A stretch of DNA of 41,215 nucleotides from an uncultured Clostridium sp. (GTDB taxonomy: Bacteria > Cyanobacteriota > Vampirovibrionia > Gastranaerophilales > Gastranaerophilaceae), in assembly GCA_905212085.1 (NCBI GenBank), contig CAJMDF010000016.1:1-41215 (forward strand). Direction: 5' to 3'. Shown piece after piece: positions 26,392-35,108 of this stretch. Positions within the stretch are counted from its first letter, which is position 1, and every line of letters begins with the position of its first letter. A program made the position numbers and the translations under genes. Under the pieces are notes generated by a model, which made no database searches, was not told the origin of the DNA, and saw only the letters and a program-made list of their open reading frames with translations.

Positions 26392-28250
26392 GCTCTTAGT
26401 GCCCGTAAAGAATTTAATACCGCAAGCAGTGCAACTCCTGTGTCAGCAAATACTGCTCCCCACATGGTGACAAATCCCATTGCTCCGAGTATTAAAAATA
26501 GAGTTTTTACACCCAGTGCAAATACTATATTTTGTTTTACGATACTCATTGTTTTTCTTGCAATGAGTATTGTTTTATATATTTTATTTGGGTTGTCGTC
26601 CATAATTACAGCATCTGCAGCTTCGATTGCAGCATCAGAACCTAATCCTCCCATTGCAATTCCTGCATCTGCTCTTGTAATTACAGGTGCGTCATTAATT
26701 CCGTCACCTACAAATATAACGCTTTTATTTTTATTTTTGTTGTCAATCAATTCTTCAAGTTTTTCGACTTTTTGGTTTGGTAATAATTCAGCATAAAATT
26801 TACTCATTCCTAATTTTTTTGCAATATTTTCTGCTGCAAGATATGAATCTCCTGTAAGCATTACGGTATCTTTTACTATTCCTTTTAGGTTTTTTATAGC
26901 TTTTGCAGAATCTTCTTTTAATTCATCTGAAATTACTATGTAGCCAATGTATTTTCTGTTTCTTGTTGTGTATAAAATTGTTCCAGCAACTTTTTCAGCC
27001 TGATATTCAATTCCATATGCTTCCATTAATTTTGAGTTGCCTGTGAGAATTTCTTCCCCATTTACTATTGCTTTAATGCCATTACCTGCAATTTCTTCAA
27101 CATCTTTGACAAGTGATGTATCAAGCGGAGTAGAAAATTCTTTTTTTAGTGAAATTGCTATAGGGTGGTTAGAATAACTTTCGGCAAGGGTTGTATATTT
27201 AAGCAATTCTTCTTTTGTTGTATTGACTGGATTAATTTGCGTAACTTTAAATGTCCCTTTAGTTAATGTCCCTGTTTTGTCAAAAACAACCGTTTCTGTG
27301 TTTGCCAAAGTCTCGATATAGCATGCACCTTTAATTAAAATTCCGTCTTTTGATGCTCCGCCTATACCTGCAAAAAATCCCAAAGGAACTGATATTACTA
27401 AAGCACATGGACAAGAGATTACCAAAAATGTAAGTGCTCTTTGTAACCATATTTGAAAACCTGAATGTAAAATCATTGGGGGGAATACTGATAGTAATAT
27501 TGCTCCGAGAACTACTGCAGGGGTATAATATTTAGCAAATTTTGTAATAAAGTTTTCTGCTTTAGATTTTTTAGATTCTGCATGTTCTACAAGTTCTAAT
27601 ATTTTTGATACTGTAGATTCTTTAAACTCTTTTTCAACTTTAATTCTAAGCAAGCCATTTTGGTTTATACAGCCGCTTATAGCATTATTTCCGATTTTTA
27701 AACTTCTTGGCACTGATTCGCCAGTTAGTGCTGATGTATCGACGGATGCTTCTCCTTCTATTACTTTCCCGTCTAGAGGGATTTTTTCACCAGCTTTTAC
27801 AATTATAATATCGCCAATTTTTACATCTGTAGGATTTTTTTTGATAATTCCATTTTCTGTTTCTAAATTTGCATAATCCGGTCTGATATTCATTAATTCA
27901 GAAATAGATTTCCTTGATTTTTCTACAGCTTTATCCTGTAAAAATTCTCCTATTTGGTACAAAATCATTACCATTACAGCTTCAGGATATTCTTTTATTG
28001 CAAATGCTCCAAATGTTGCAAGTCCCATTAAAAAGTTTTCATCAAAAACTTGTCCTTTTATAATATTTTTTATTGCTTTTAAAATAACATCTCCACCTGA
28101 GATTATATATGCAAGAATAAACATGCCTAATCGTATATTTTCACTTGGTGATGTAACCATTGCTAATGCAAATATTAATAATGCTACTATTATTTTTGAA
28201 AGTTGAAATTTCCCGTAATGATGTTTGTGTTCGTGATGGTGTTCGCACAT
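26388..28250 (-). CDS. cadA: P1B-type metal ATPase (Zn/Cd/Co exporter)
   Basis: Exports soft divalent metals from the cytoplasm using ATP. The 620-residue protein carries TGES (176-179, actuator), the metal-binding membrane motif CPC (280-282, in SCPCALV), the phosphorylated Asp324 in DKTGTLTKG, an HP motif (YSNHPIA) and GDGINDAP. The CPC motif fits Zn/Cd/Pb (ZntA/CadA) or Cu pumps; the divergent SmtB/CadC-type regulator favours Zn/Cd. There is no N-terminal HMA domain; a His-rich start (CEHHHEHKHH) replaces it. AAGGA precedes the ATG. Its promoter spacer contains a TTGAACAACT operator. Confidence 0.92.
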   Translation of the reverse strand: MCEHHHEHKHHYGKFQLSKIIVALLIFALAMVTSPSENIRLGMFILAYIISGGDVILKAIKNIIKGQVFDENFLMGLATFGAFAIKEYPEAVMVMILYQIGEFLQDKAVEKSRKSISELMNIRPDYANLETENGIIKKNPTDVKIGDIIIVKAGEKIPLDGKVIEGEASVDTSALTGESVPRSLKIGNNAISGCINQNGLLRIKVEKEFKESTVSKILELVEHAESKKSKAENFITKFAKYYTPAVVLGAILLSVFPPMILHSGFQIWLQRALTFLVISCPCALVISVPLGFFAGIGGASKDGILIKGACYIETLANTETVVFDKTGTLTKGTFKVTQINPVNTTKEELLKYTTLAESYSNHPIAISLKKEFSTPLDTSLVKDVEEIAGNGIKAIVNGEEILTGNSKLMEAYGIEYQAEKVAGTILYTTRNRKYIGYIVISDELKEDSAKAIKNLKGIVKDTVMLTGDSYLAAENIAKKLGMSKFYAELLPNQKVEKLEELIDNKNKNKSVIFVGDGINDAPVITRADAGIAMGGLGSDAAIEAADAVIMDDNPNKIYKTILIARKTMSIVKQNIVFALGVKTLFLILGAMGFVTMWGAVFADTGVALLAVLNSLRALRA

Positions 28251-28285
28251 ATAAATATCCTTAATTAATAGCTATCTATATTAAT

Positions 28286-28315
28286 ATTATAATTGAACAA
28301 CTATTCAATTGTCAA
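28286..28315 (-). promoter_or_regulatory. cadA promoter with ArsR/SmtB-type operator in its spacer
   Basis: On the minus strand TTGACA (28310-28315), 18-bp spacer, TATAAT (28286-28291), both consensus. The spacer holds an imperfect dyad (28291-28310) with the SmtB/CadC-style half-sites TGAACA-N2-TATTCA. A bound repressor would cover the polymerase site; metal would release it. Confidence 0.88.
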
Positions 28316-28343
28316 GTGGTGAGATATAAATTATTACAAAAAT

Positions 28344-28373
28344 TTGACAATTGAACAACTGTTAAACTATAAT
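28344..28373 (+). promoter_or_regulatory. arsR promoter with a second operator in its spacer; leaderless start
   Basis: TTGACA (28344-28349), 18-bp spacer, TATAAT (28368-28373). The spacer contains TTGAACAACTGTTAAAC, a copy of the cadA operator. The arsR ATG starts at 28380, exactly 6 nt after the -10 box, and no Shine-Dalgarno is present, so the transcript is probably leaderless and autorepressed. Confidence 0.88.
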
Positions 28374-28379
28374 AGTTAT

Positions 28380-28730
28380 ATGGAAATAAAAAAGAGTGAT
28401 TGTGAAGCTATAAATCCTGATTTAGTAGAAAAAGTAATGCCTGATATGCCTGATGTCAGAGAGTTATATGATTTGTCTGATTTTTTTAAGGTAATGGGTG
28501 ACAGTACAAGAATTAGGTTACTATGGGCGTTAGAAGAAGCAGAAATGTGCGTAAACGATTTGGCTGTCCTTTTAGATATGACAAAATCTGCAGTTTCTCA
28601 TCAATTGAAAATTTTGAGGACTGCAAAGCTTGTGAAATCCCAAAAACGTGGTAAAAATGTTTATTACGCATTGAATGATCATCACGTGAAAGTTATTCTT
28701 GAAATGGCACTAGATCATGTTAAAGAATAA
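28380..28730 (+). CDS. ArsR/SmtB-family metal-sensing repressor
   Basis: The start is the ATG at 28380; the longer frame back to a TTG at 28344 runs through the promoter. The 116-residue winged-helix protein has the family core LSDFFKVMGDSTRIRLLWAL, EMCVNDLAVLLDMTKSAVSH and QLKILRTAKLVKSQKRGKNV. CVNDL matches the alpha-3 ELCVCDL metal box only in part (one Cys), while the C-terminal DHHVKVILEMALDH supplies Asp/His residues as in the alpha-5 zinc site of SmtB/CzrA. Zinc (or Cd/Co) sensing is therefore likely. It is divergent from cadA with matched operators and ends 1 bp before the convergent WG-repeat gene. Confidence 0.92.
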   Translation: MEIKKSDCEAINPDLVEKVMPDMPDVRELYDLSDFFKVMGDSTRIRLLWALEEAEMCVNDLAVLLDMTKSAVSHQLKILRTAKLVKSQKRGKNVYYALNDHHVKVILEMALDHVKE

Positions 28731-28731
28731 A

Positions 28732-29646
28732 TTATTGCATTTTTTGTTTTAATTCGTTTCTTACATCGCTCAATGGGCCATTATTTGGGGTTCTTATATT
28801 GTGATAATATTTTTTTGCGAATGTCACAGGATACATTGGAAGCCAAGTGAATTTTATGAAAATATTAACTGTTTCAGCACCTTGAGAAAGCATTAATTCA
28901 TCAATAGTTTCTTCATGTGCAGGTGAGATTGATGAGAATATTTTTAAAAGGTAGTCTGTGAATGTAAGAGCTGAATATCCTGAAGCTGTTACAGGGTCTT
29001 TTATAAATTCAGTTACTTTAAAGTTGCTGTCTGTTTTGATACTTGTAATATCTTCAGGTAGTGTAAATTCAGAGCCTGCAATTTGTTCAATTTCGTACCA
29101 TTGTCCGTTATATTGAATTCTCATGATATTCGGCTTCGGCATATAAATATCATCAAATACGTTGCTAAGTATAATTCTTCCGTTTTGATCTGCAAGTCCG
29201 TATTTGTAGTTTTGTTTTGTTAAAAATAAGCCGCCAAAAAGAATTTCAATTGATGAATATTCCGGTGGTAGGATTATTTCACCTTTTTCATTATATAGAG
29301 CATAATCATTATCATTGCCGATTTTTAAATATTTACCTAAGATTCTATCAACATGTTTATATTTAGGTTCTACCAGATAATTCCCGTAATTATCCATTAG
29401 CCCGTATTTATTTTTCTTTTGAATAATCCAAGAGGAATTGCCAAGTCGTATTAATTTTCTGTATTGAGGTTCTACAATTGTATTGCCTGATTTATCTTTA
29501 AGCCCGAACAGATTGTCTTCGTTGCTGAATACAGTTAAATCGTTCATTGTTAGAGTTTGAGTTACTGTTTGATTTTTTATTTCCGCACTGTAAGCATTGT
29601 TCCCTAGGATTAGACATAAAAATATAAATACAAAAAATTTCTTCAT
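28732..29646 (-). CDS. Exported WG-repeat (KWG) protein
   Basis: A 304-residue protein with a signal peptide (cleavage near AYSA, residue 21) and at least four WG repeats between about residues 42 and 175. Each repeat has the form 'yGLxdxxGxxixxpxYxxi': LFGLKDKSGNTIVEPQY, KYGLMDNYGNYLVEPKY, DYALYNEKGEIILPPEY and KYGLADQNGRIIL. Such repeats form beta-rich modules of unknown binding role. The remaining ~125 residues are not recognised. A promoter with an extended -10 lies 6 nt before the ATG and no ribosome site is seen. It is divergent from the AsmA-like gene. Confidence 0.85.
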   Translation of the reverse strand: MKKFFVFIFLCLILGNNAYSAEIKNQTVTQTLTMNDLTVFSNEDNLFGLKDKSGNTIVEPQYRKLIRLGNSSWIIQKKNKYGLMDNYGNYLVEPKYKHVDRILGKYLKIGNDNDYALYNEKGEIILPPEYSSIEILFGGLFLTKQNYKYGLADQNGRIILSNVFDDIYMPKPNIMRIQYNGQWYEIEQIAGSEFTLPEDITSIKTDSNFKVTEFIKDPVTASGYSALTFTDYLLKIFSSISPAHEETIDELMLSQGAETVNIFIKFTWLPMYPVTFAKKYYHNIRTPNNGPLSDVRNELKQKMQ

Positions 29647-29652
29647 AATTAA

Positions 29653-29661
29653 ATAATAACA
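29653..29661 (-). promoter_or_regulatory. Extended -10 of the WG-repeat gene, 6 nt from the start codon
   Basis: TGT-TATTAT on the minus strand (29653-29661), then 6 nt, then ATG. No Shine-Dalgarno lies between. A leaderless mRNA is predicted. Confidence 0.55.
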
Positions 29662-29673
29662 TAAAATAATTCA

Positions 29674-29682
29674 TGTTATAAT
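29674..29682 (+). promoter_or_regulatory. Extended -10 of the AsmA-like gene
   Basis: TGT-TATAAT (29674-29682) ends 9 nt before the ATG at 29692. With initiation 6-8 nt downstream, the leader would be only about 2-4 nt, too short for a normal ribosome site (AGG directly abuts the ATG). Confidence 0.55.
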
Positions 29683-29691
29683 TTTTTTAGG

Positions 29692-32499
29692 ATGATTAAG
29701 TTGAAATTAAAGAAAAGAACAAAAGTTATTATTTCGTTGGTTGTGTTAGCGTCTGTATTAGCTGCATCTCCATTTGTAATTTATTTAAAAGTATTACCTT
29801 ATGCTGTATCAAATGAGCATGTGATTAATTTTGTCGAAAAATCTCTTAATAAGTATGCAGGGTTAAAATTAGATATTAAACAGCCTGTTTTGAAAACTGA
29901 ATTGTCTCCTGTTATATCATTCAGGGTAGATGAATTAATTCTACAGAACAAAAATAGCGTGTTACTTTTATCAGTAGACAATTTTGATACTACAATTTCA
30001 TTTAAAGAAGTTTTTGATAAAAATATAATTATTAAAAAGTTAGGTGCTGATTATATTTTTGCGGATATAAATAATCTAATGGCATTAGCGCCAAAGCAAC
30101 AGGAAAAGAAGGAACAACAAAAAAGTGAATGGAATTTAGACTTTTTTGATTCTCTTTTATATGTAAAAAAATCATTGTTCTTATACAAAGTGGAGCCAAA
30201 TACTTATGTATCTTTGAAAGCTGATGATATTGAAATTGATAATTCAAAAAAAGATTTCAGATATGTGCATTTTAATTTGACATCTGATATAAGAAAATTA
30301 GGTAAGAATTTACATATAAATATTGCTGATAGGAATTCTGTATTTATAAAAAATAAAGCTTTGTATATTAAAAAATGTATGCTTACCGTAAATAATTCAA
30401 AAATTTATTTTAACGGTTATGCTGCAAGAAAGAAAAATTCATATTTAGAAATATTTACTGATAAAATCTTAGTTTCTGATGTGTTGGAATTAATTGATTC
30501 AAATATTATTGAAAATAATCTGAATGAACCTTTAGCATTTTTCAAGGATTTAAAAGGTGATTTTAATTTTAATATCAAACTTACAAAAAAAGACTTAAAT
30601 GGTGTTGTTAATTTGAATAGAATTTCTTGTAAGCTTATCCCTGTTGACAATATCCCTGTAATGCTAGAAAAAGGCAAAATCGTTATGACAAAAAATGATA
30701 TAGTTATTAAAGATTTTGTCGGTTATTACAATAATAAAAAAGAAAATGCAATAGAGATGGAAGGTACTGTAAAAGATTACCTTAAATCTATTGATACAAA
30801 TTTAATTACAAGAGCTGTTGTTACAAATGACTTTGCAAAAAATCATTTTTCTAATATGGTAGGTATTCCAATTACTTTAATAGGTGGCTCTACAAAGACA
30901 AGGTTAGATATAAAGGCTATAAATAACAAAATTGATTTAGTTTGGTTATTCGGTTTAAAACCAGGACAGGATATATTAATTGATGGAGCATCTTTGACTC
31001 CTGCAAAATTCCGAAGAATGTTAAAAGCTGATATGCATTATGAAGGTACTTTATTCAATATAAAATCAATTGATTATTATATTGCACCTGAAAATATGCC
31101 GAATGAGAAAAAGAAAAAAATTCAGCCTGTTGTAAAAATTGCTGGTAATATAGATCTTTCAAATCCAATACCAAATGTTATGAATTTGGGTTTTGAAATT
31201 CCAAAGCCTCTGCCTAGTGAATTTTTAAATGTTTTAATTGGTCAAAAAATGTTTAAAAACGGTAAAATTGCCGGAAATATGGAGTACATAAATAAAGGCA
31301 AATATCCTTCATTAAAGGGTCGATTGACAATGGATGATGTCAGAATTCCATCTCAAAGAATTTATTTAAAACATGGAGAGATGAATACTGATAATGGACT
31401 TTTAAACCTTGCTGCTGATGGCAGATACAGACGCTCTCAGTATGATTTTGACGGAAGTTTGATAAACGAAATTAAATTCCCGATTGTTGTAAAAAATGTA
31501 AATTTAACTATTGATGATGTTGATGTAGAAAGATTTATTGCATCTGCAAATAATCAAAAAAGTGAGTCTATTACATCTGAAAAATTTGATGTGGCTCCAT
31601 CAGGAGAAGCAAAAGATGATGATGATAATACTCCGACTTTTGATATTGGAAATTTTATAGTAGAGAATTGTGTATTACATATTTTAAAAGGTTCTTATAA
31701 AGATATTAAATTCTCAGATGTAAAAGCGACTTTGTCTTTGGATAAGAACAGTATATTTAATATGTATTCAAACAGATTTGAAATTGCTGAGGGGCATTCT
31801 TCTGCGAAAGTTAATTGCGATTTAAAAAAACATAAGTATAATATAGTTCTTGGTATAAAAGATGTAAACTCTGACTTGATGGCTACAACATTGTTAGCAT
31901 TGCCAAGAGAAATTACAGGAAAAGCCAGCGGTATTATTGACTTAAATACTGATGATTCTTTAAAATTAAACGGTTCTATTAAATTCATGGTGAAGAACGG
32001 AACAATTCAAAAAGTCGGATTGGTTGAATATATTTTGAAATTCGCAGCATTATTCAGAAATCCTCTTGTAATGATTAGTCCGTCTACATTCTCGGATTTA
32101 GTTAATATCCCAGAAGGTAATTTTGATTTGATTAATGGGGATTTGCAAATCGCAAATAACGTAATTGAAAAAATGATGATAAAATCATCTGCACCTCAAT
32201 TGAGTTCATTCATTATCGGTAGATATGATTTGGAAACTAGGGATGCTACTTTAAGAATTTATACTAAATTCAGTAACAGAAATAAAGGTGTAGCAGGATT
32301 TTTGAGAAATATCTCTTTAAACAGTCTAGCAAACAGAATTCCTTTAAGTTCAAGAAATGACAGTAATTATTATGCAGCTGAAATATCTCAATTACCACCG
32401 ATTGATGCTGATGAAAAAGATTGTCAAATTTTCTTGACTAAAGTAGATGGCGATGTTGAGCATAATAACTTTATTTCTTCTTTGAAAAAGATTAAATAG
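29692..32499 (+). CDS. AsmA-like inner-membrane-anchored periplasmic protein
   Basis: A 935-residue protein with a basic N-terminus, one membrane helix (about 12-33) and a very long periplasmic beta-rich body. The C-terminal part (about 750-900: GKASGIIDLNTDD, GSIKFMVKNGTIQKVGLVE and IPEGNFDLINGDLQIANNVI) matches the AsmA/YhdP-type repeat in style. AsmA-like proteins form long grooves thought to carry phospholipids between membranes, fitting a diderm cell. A low-complexity acidic linker (AKDDDDNTP) is near residue 640. It is convergent with the tspO gene, which ends 4 bp away. Confidence 0.8.
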   Translation: MIKLKLKKRTKVIISLVVLASVLAASPFVIYLKVLPYAVSNEHVINFVEKSLNKYAGLKLDIKQPVLKTELSPVISFRVDELILQNKNSVLLLSVDNFDTTISFKEVFDKNIIIKKLGADYIFADINNLMALAPKQQEKKEQQKSEWNLDFFDSLLYVKKSLFLYKVEPNTYVSLKADDIEIDNSKKDFRYVHFNLTSDIRKLGKNLHINIADRNSVFIKNKALYIKKCMLTVNNSKIYFNGYAARKKNSYLEIFTDKILVSDVLELIDSNIIENNLNEPLAFFKDLKGDFNFNIKLTKKDLNGVVNLNRISCKLIPVDNIPVMLEKGKIVMTKNDIVIKDFVGYYNNKKENAIEMEGTVKDYLKSIDTNLITRAVVTNDFAKNHFSNMVGIPITLIGGSTKTRLDIKAINNKIDLVWLFGLKPGQDILIDGASLTPAKFRRMLKADMHYEGTLFNIKSIDYYIAPENMPNEKKKKIQPVVKIAGNIDLSNPIPNVMNLGFEIPKPLPSEFLNVLIGQKMFKNGKIAGNMEYINKGKYPSLKGRLTMDDVRIPSQRIYLKHGEMNTDNGLLNLAADGRYRRSQYDFDGSLINEIKFPIVVKNVNLTIDDVDVERFIASANNQKSESITSEKFDVAPSGEAKDDDDNTPTFDIGNFIVENCVLHILKGSYKDIKFSDVKATLSLDKNSIFNMYSNRFEIAEGHSSAKVNCDLKKHKYNIVLGIKDVNSDLMATTLLALPREITGKASGIIDLNTDDSLKLNGSIKFMVKNGTIQKVGLVEYILKFAALFRNPLVMISPSTFSDLVNIPEGNFDLINGDLQIANNVIEKMMIKSSAPQLSSFIIGRYDLETRDATLRIYTKFSNRNKGVAGFLRNISLNSLANRIPLSSRNDSNYYAAEISQLPPIDADEKDCQIFLTKVDGDVEHNNFISSLKKIK

Positions 32500-32503
32500 T
32501 TAT

Positions 32504-32890
32504 TTAGTTTAATCTCATTAATTCAAAGTTTAAATATGTTGCAAAACATACCCATAACAAATATGGGATTAGTAAAAATGCAGATATTCTTGAAACTTTG
32601 TAAAAAGAAATTATTGTAAGAATAATAAAAATTAATAAAAAAACTATAATTACAAAGCTTAGTTTAATATCATGTAAGTAGAAAAATGCAGGACTCCAAC
32701 TAAAGTTCAGTAATAATTGGATTAGGAAAAAACTTATACCTTGCTTTTTATTCAGATCTGTTTTTGTATACATAAATGTTGTAAAAGATATAAAAATCAG
32801 CGTATACATGAATGCCCAAACAGGCCCAAATATTTCTGGCGGAGGGTTTAATGCAGGTTTATTAATCGTGTTATACCAAGTCAAATCCAT
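32504..32890 (-). CDS. tspO: TspO/MBR-family membrane protein
   Basis: A 128-residue protein with five predicted helices. It carries family hallmarks: WYNTINKPALNPPPEIFGPVW at the start, NFSWSPAFF in the third helix and PYLLWVCFATYLN near the end. Bacterial TspO binds porphyrins and may catalyse their breakdown or act in stress signalling; heme substrates here are not shown. The protein is shorter than many homologues (~150) but complete. A CATAAT box lies 6 nt before the ATG and no ribosome site is visible, so the mRNA may be leaderless. Confidence 0.92.
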   Translation of the reverse strand: MDLTWYNTINKPALNPPPEIFGPVWAFMYTLIFISFTTFMYTKTDLNKKQGISFFLIQLLLNFSWSPAFFYLHDIKLSFVIIVFLLIFIILTIISFYKVSRISAFLLIPYLLWVCFATYLNFELMRLN

Positions 32891-32896
32891 AAATTT

Positions 32897-32902
32897 ATTA
32901 TG
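32897..32902 (-). promoter_or_regulatory. -10 box of tspO, 6 nt from the start codon
   Basis: CATAAT on the minus strand is followed by 6 nt and ATG. A 4/6 match to the -35 consensus (ATGAAA) lies 17 bp further upstream. Confidence 0.45.
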
Positions 32903-32936
32903 TTATGAATTTTTATAGATTTCATTAGCACTTTTA

Positions 32937-33539
32937 TTAGAGCAGGGTAATAATACTTTGGGCAATTTTTTTGTGTTCTTCAATTTCATAATGTAGCCCG
33001 TCAATTTCAGAAGGAGGTACAATTTTATTTAAGTCCAAAAATTTACAGTTATATTCATTTGCAATTTTTTCATAGATCGGTGTAATTTGTTTTGATTTTT
33101 CAATAGATGTTTCATTAAACATAAATCTAAAATTGCTGGTTAAAATATTTTTTGTAATATGAGATGGAGAAAGTAGGATTATATCGCTTTTTGGTAGGCT
33201 TTCTTCAATCTTTTTAATAAGATTTTCTATGCCTGTTTCAAATTCTTCTAAAGTCGGATTATAAAATTTTTGCAAATCGTTTATTCCTATTGCAAAAATA
33301 ATTGTGTCATAAAATTCTTTTAAATATCCAGGTAAGACTTTATATCCGGTAAATTGAATACCATCAGGGTTATCAGAAAAAGCAGTTCTGTTGTTGCATC
33401 CTGCTTCGATTATCTCGTATTTGTCCAAGCATAGATTTTTTAAAATTCCTGTCCAACGGGAATTCTCATCATATCTTTTCCCATTGTGCGGGTTATAGCC
33501 AAAAGTGTTACTATCTCCAAAACATAATACTTTTTTCAT
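32937..33539 (-). CDS. SGNH/GDSL-family hydrolase
   Basis: A 200-residue cytoplasmic (no signal peptide) esterase-type protein. SGNH blocks are clear: block I CFGDSNTFGYNP with the nucleophile Ser10, block II Gly in EAGCNNRTA, block III AIGINDL (G-x-N-D), and block V DGLHY with the catalytic Asp-x-x-His. It resembles acetyl- or aryl-esterases that deacylate sugars or small esters; the substrate is unknown. An extended -10 lies 6 nt before the ATG with no ribosome site. It is divergent from the MerR-type promoter at 33599. Confidence 0.9.
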   Translation of the reverse strand: MKKVLCFGDSNTFGYNPHNGKRYDENSRWTGILKNLCLDKYEIIEAGCNNRTAFSDNPDGIQFTGYKVLPGYLKEFYDTIIFAIGINDLQKFYNPTLEEFETGIENLIKKIEESLPKSDIILLSPSHITKNILTSNFRFMFNETSIEKSKQITPIYEKIANEYNCKFLDLNKIVPPSEIDGLHYEIEEHKKIAQSIITLL

Positions 33540-33545
33540 AAAGCT

Positions 33546-33554
33546 AATATAACA
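33546..33554 (-). promoter_or_regulatory. Extended -10 of the SGNH hydrolase gene, 6 nt from the start codon
   Basis: TGT-TATATT on the minus strand (33546-33554), then 6 nt, then ATG. This is the same layout as for the WG-repeat and galM genes. Confidence 0.55.
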
Positions 33555-33598
33555 TAAAATTTGTGTAAAAAAATGTTAAATTTAATAATTTTAAGGTA

Positions 33599-33629
33599 TT
33601 GACTGAGAGTGAACTCTAAGTTGTATTAT
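33599..33629 (+). promoter_or_regulatory. MerR-type promoter with 19-bp spacer and central dyad
   Basis: TTGACT (33599-33604) and TATTAT (33624-33629) are 19 bp apart, the over-long spacing that MerR-family activators correct by twisting DNA. The spacer holds the dyad AGAGT-GA-ACTCT (33606-33617), extended on both sides (ACT...AGT). It drives the flavodoxin-CMD-cupin genes; the merR gene at 35787 is the obvious candidate regulator. Confidence 0.75.
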
Positions 33630-33651
33630 GTAAAAATAAAAGGAGGAATAT

Positions 33652-34194
33652 ATGAATAAAAAAGTTTTGATAATATCAGCAAGTCCAAGAAAAGGTGGAA
33701 ATTCAGATACTTTGTGTGATGAATTTATGAAAGGAGCAATTGATTCAGGTAATACTGTAGAAAAAATATTTTTACGAGATAAAAAAATAAATTATTGCAC
33801 AGGCTGCGGATTTTGTAATACAAATGATTATACAGCTTGTTCTCAAAGAGATGATATGGCTTTGATTTTGGATAAAATGGTTATAGCAGATGTAATTGTA
33901 ATGGCAACTCCAGTTTATTTCTATACAATGGATGGGCAGATGAAAACTTTTATTGACAGATGTTGTGCCCGATATACTCATATTTCAAATAAAGATTTTT
34001 ATTTCATTGCTACAGCTGCAGATGTCAGACCTCAGGCTTTAGAAAGAACATTTGACGGACTTAGAGGTTTTACCGCATGTCTTGAAAATGCACGAGAAGC
34101 TGGTTTGATATATGGTGCAGGTGTATGGAATATGGGAGAAGTAAAGGATACCAAGTTTATTAAAGAAGCTTATGAAATGGGAAAAAATGTTTAA
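33652..34194 (+). CDS. Flavodoxin-fold NAD(P)H-dependent oxidoreductase
   Basis: A 180-residue FMN-binding protein of the NADPH-dependent FMN reductase family. It has the phosphate-loop start LIISASPRKGGNSDTL, the cysteine loop CTGCGFCN and the flavin-contacting ATPVYFYTMDGQMKTFIDR. It probably reduces quinones, nitro or azo compounds or other electrophiles. AGGAGG lies upstream of the ATG. It is the first gene after a MerR-type promoter and is followed by a CMD-domain protein and a cupin, which suggests an electrophile- or aldehyde-induced redox cassette. It is related to, but shorter than, the protein at 25759. Confidence 0.87.
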   Translation: MNKKVLIISASPRKGGNSDTLCDEFMKGAIDSGNTVEKIFLRDKKINYCTGCGFCNTNDYTACSQRDDMALILDKMVIADVIVMATPVYFYTMDGQMKTFIDRCCARYTHISNKDFYFIATAADVRPQALERTFDGLRGFTACLENAREAGLIYGAGVWNMGEVKDTKFIKEAYEMGKNV

Positions 34195-34249
34195 CCTGAT
34201 ACCGGCTATCAAGTTTATATATTTATAAATTTAAAAGGAGTCCTAATTT

Positions 34250-35089
34250 GTGATGTTAAAACATATTTGTAAAAATTTATTTTTAACAGGATTAATTATT
34301 CCTATATTATTTTGTAGTACTGTACAAGCTGGAGATAATAATATGACAAGAGTTGATATTTGTAAGAAAAATTATAAAGCATTATTTGGCGGAGAAGCAT
34401 TAACTGATAATGGAAATGATTCTGAAATGATGGCAATTTTGCAAAAATATATTTTTGGTGAAGTTTTTACAATAGGTGAAATTGATAATAAAACCCGAGA
34501 GATGTTAACTGTGACAGTGCTTACTGTAGAACAAACACTCCCGCAGTTGAAAGCTCACATAAATGCTGCATTGAATGTAGGAGTTACTCCTATAGAGCTT
34601 CGAGAAGTTATTTATCAGTGCGCACCATTTATTGGCTTCCCTAAAACATTAAATGCTTTAGGGGTGTTGAATGAAGTGTTTAAAGAAAGAGGAATAAACA
34701 CTCCGCTTGAATCTCAAGTAACTGTAACTGAAGAAAACAGATTTGAGAAAGGTTTGGCAATTCAGGCTCCAATATATGGTGATGAAATAAAACAGGCAAT
34801 GGCAGGTCTTCCTGACAATATGGGAGATGATGTCGCAAAATTGTTGACTGAAGTTTGTTTTGGAGATTTCTATACAAGAAAAGGGTTAGATGTAAAAACA
34901 CGAGAATTAATTGTTTTGAGTATCCTTGTGACAACAGGAAATACTGATACTTTGAAAAGTCATATAAAAGGAAATTTAAAAGTCGGAAATTCTGAAAAGG
35001 ATATTACAGCCGTAATTATTCAATGTATGCCTTATACAGGATTTCCTAATGCCCTAAAAGCATTAAAAGCGTTAAAAGAGGTAATCTAA
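34250..35089 (+). CDS. Exported protein with two carboxymuconolactone decarboxylase (CMD) domains
   Basis: A signal peptide (hydrophobic to about residue 22, cleavage near VQA) is followed by two CMD-type helical domains (about 45-150 and 160-278). Each contains the family's 'KTREmltv' and 'lkaHi..AL.vG.t..Ei.e.i.q..pf.GfP.al.Al' pattern (KTREMLTVTVL, KAHINAALNVG, IGFPKTLNALG; KTRELIVLSIL, KSHIKGNLKVG, TGFPNALKALK). The AhpD CxxC is absent, so peroxidase activity of that kind is unlikely. AAGGAG serves either GTG 34250 or ATG 34253 as start. The neighbouring cupin is also exported; CMD-cupin pairs are common, with poorly known substrates. Confidence 0.85.
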   Translation: MMLKHICKNLFLTGLIIPILFCSTVQAGDNNMTRVDICKKNYKALFGGEALTDNGNDSEMMAILQKYIFGEVFTIGEIDNKTREMLTVTVLTVEQTLPQLKAHINAALNVGVTPIELREVIYQCAPFIGFPKTLNALGVLNEVFKERGINTPLESQVTVTEENRFEKGLAIQAPIYGDEIKQAMAGLPDNMGDDVAKLLTEVCFGDFYTRKGLDVKTRELIVLSILVTTGNTDTLKSHIKGNLKVGNSEKDITAVIIQCMPYTGFPNALKALKALKEVI

Positions 35090-35108
35090 AATTTAAAAGG
35101 GAGAATTT

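Noticed and set aside
28344..28379. TTG-initiated longer ArsR protein
   Set aside because: These codons are the TTGACA...TATAAT promoter itself; the family core begins well after the ATG at 28380.
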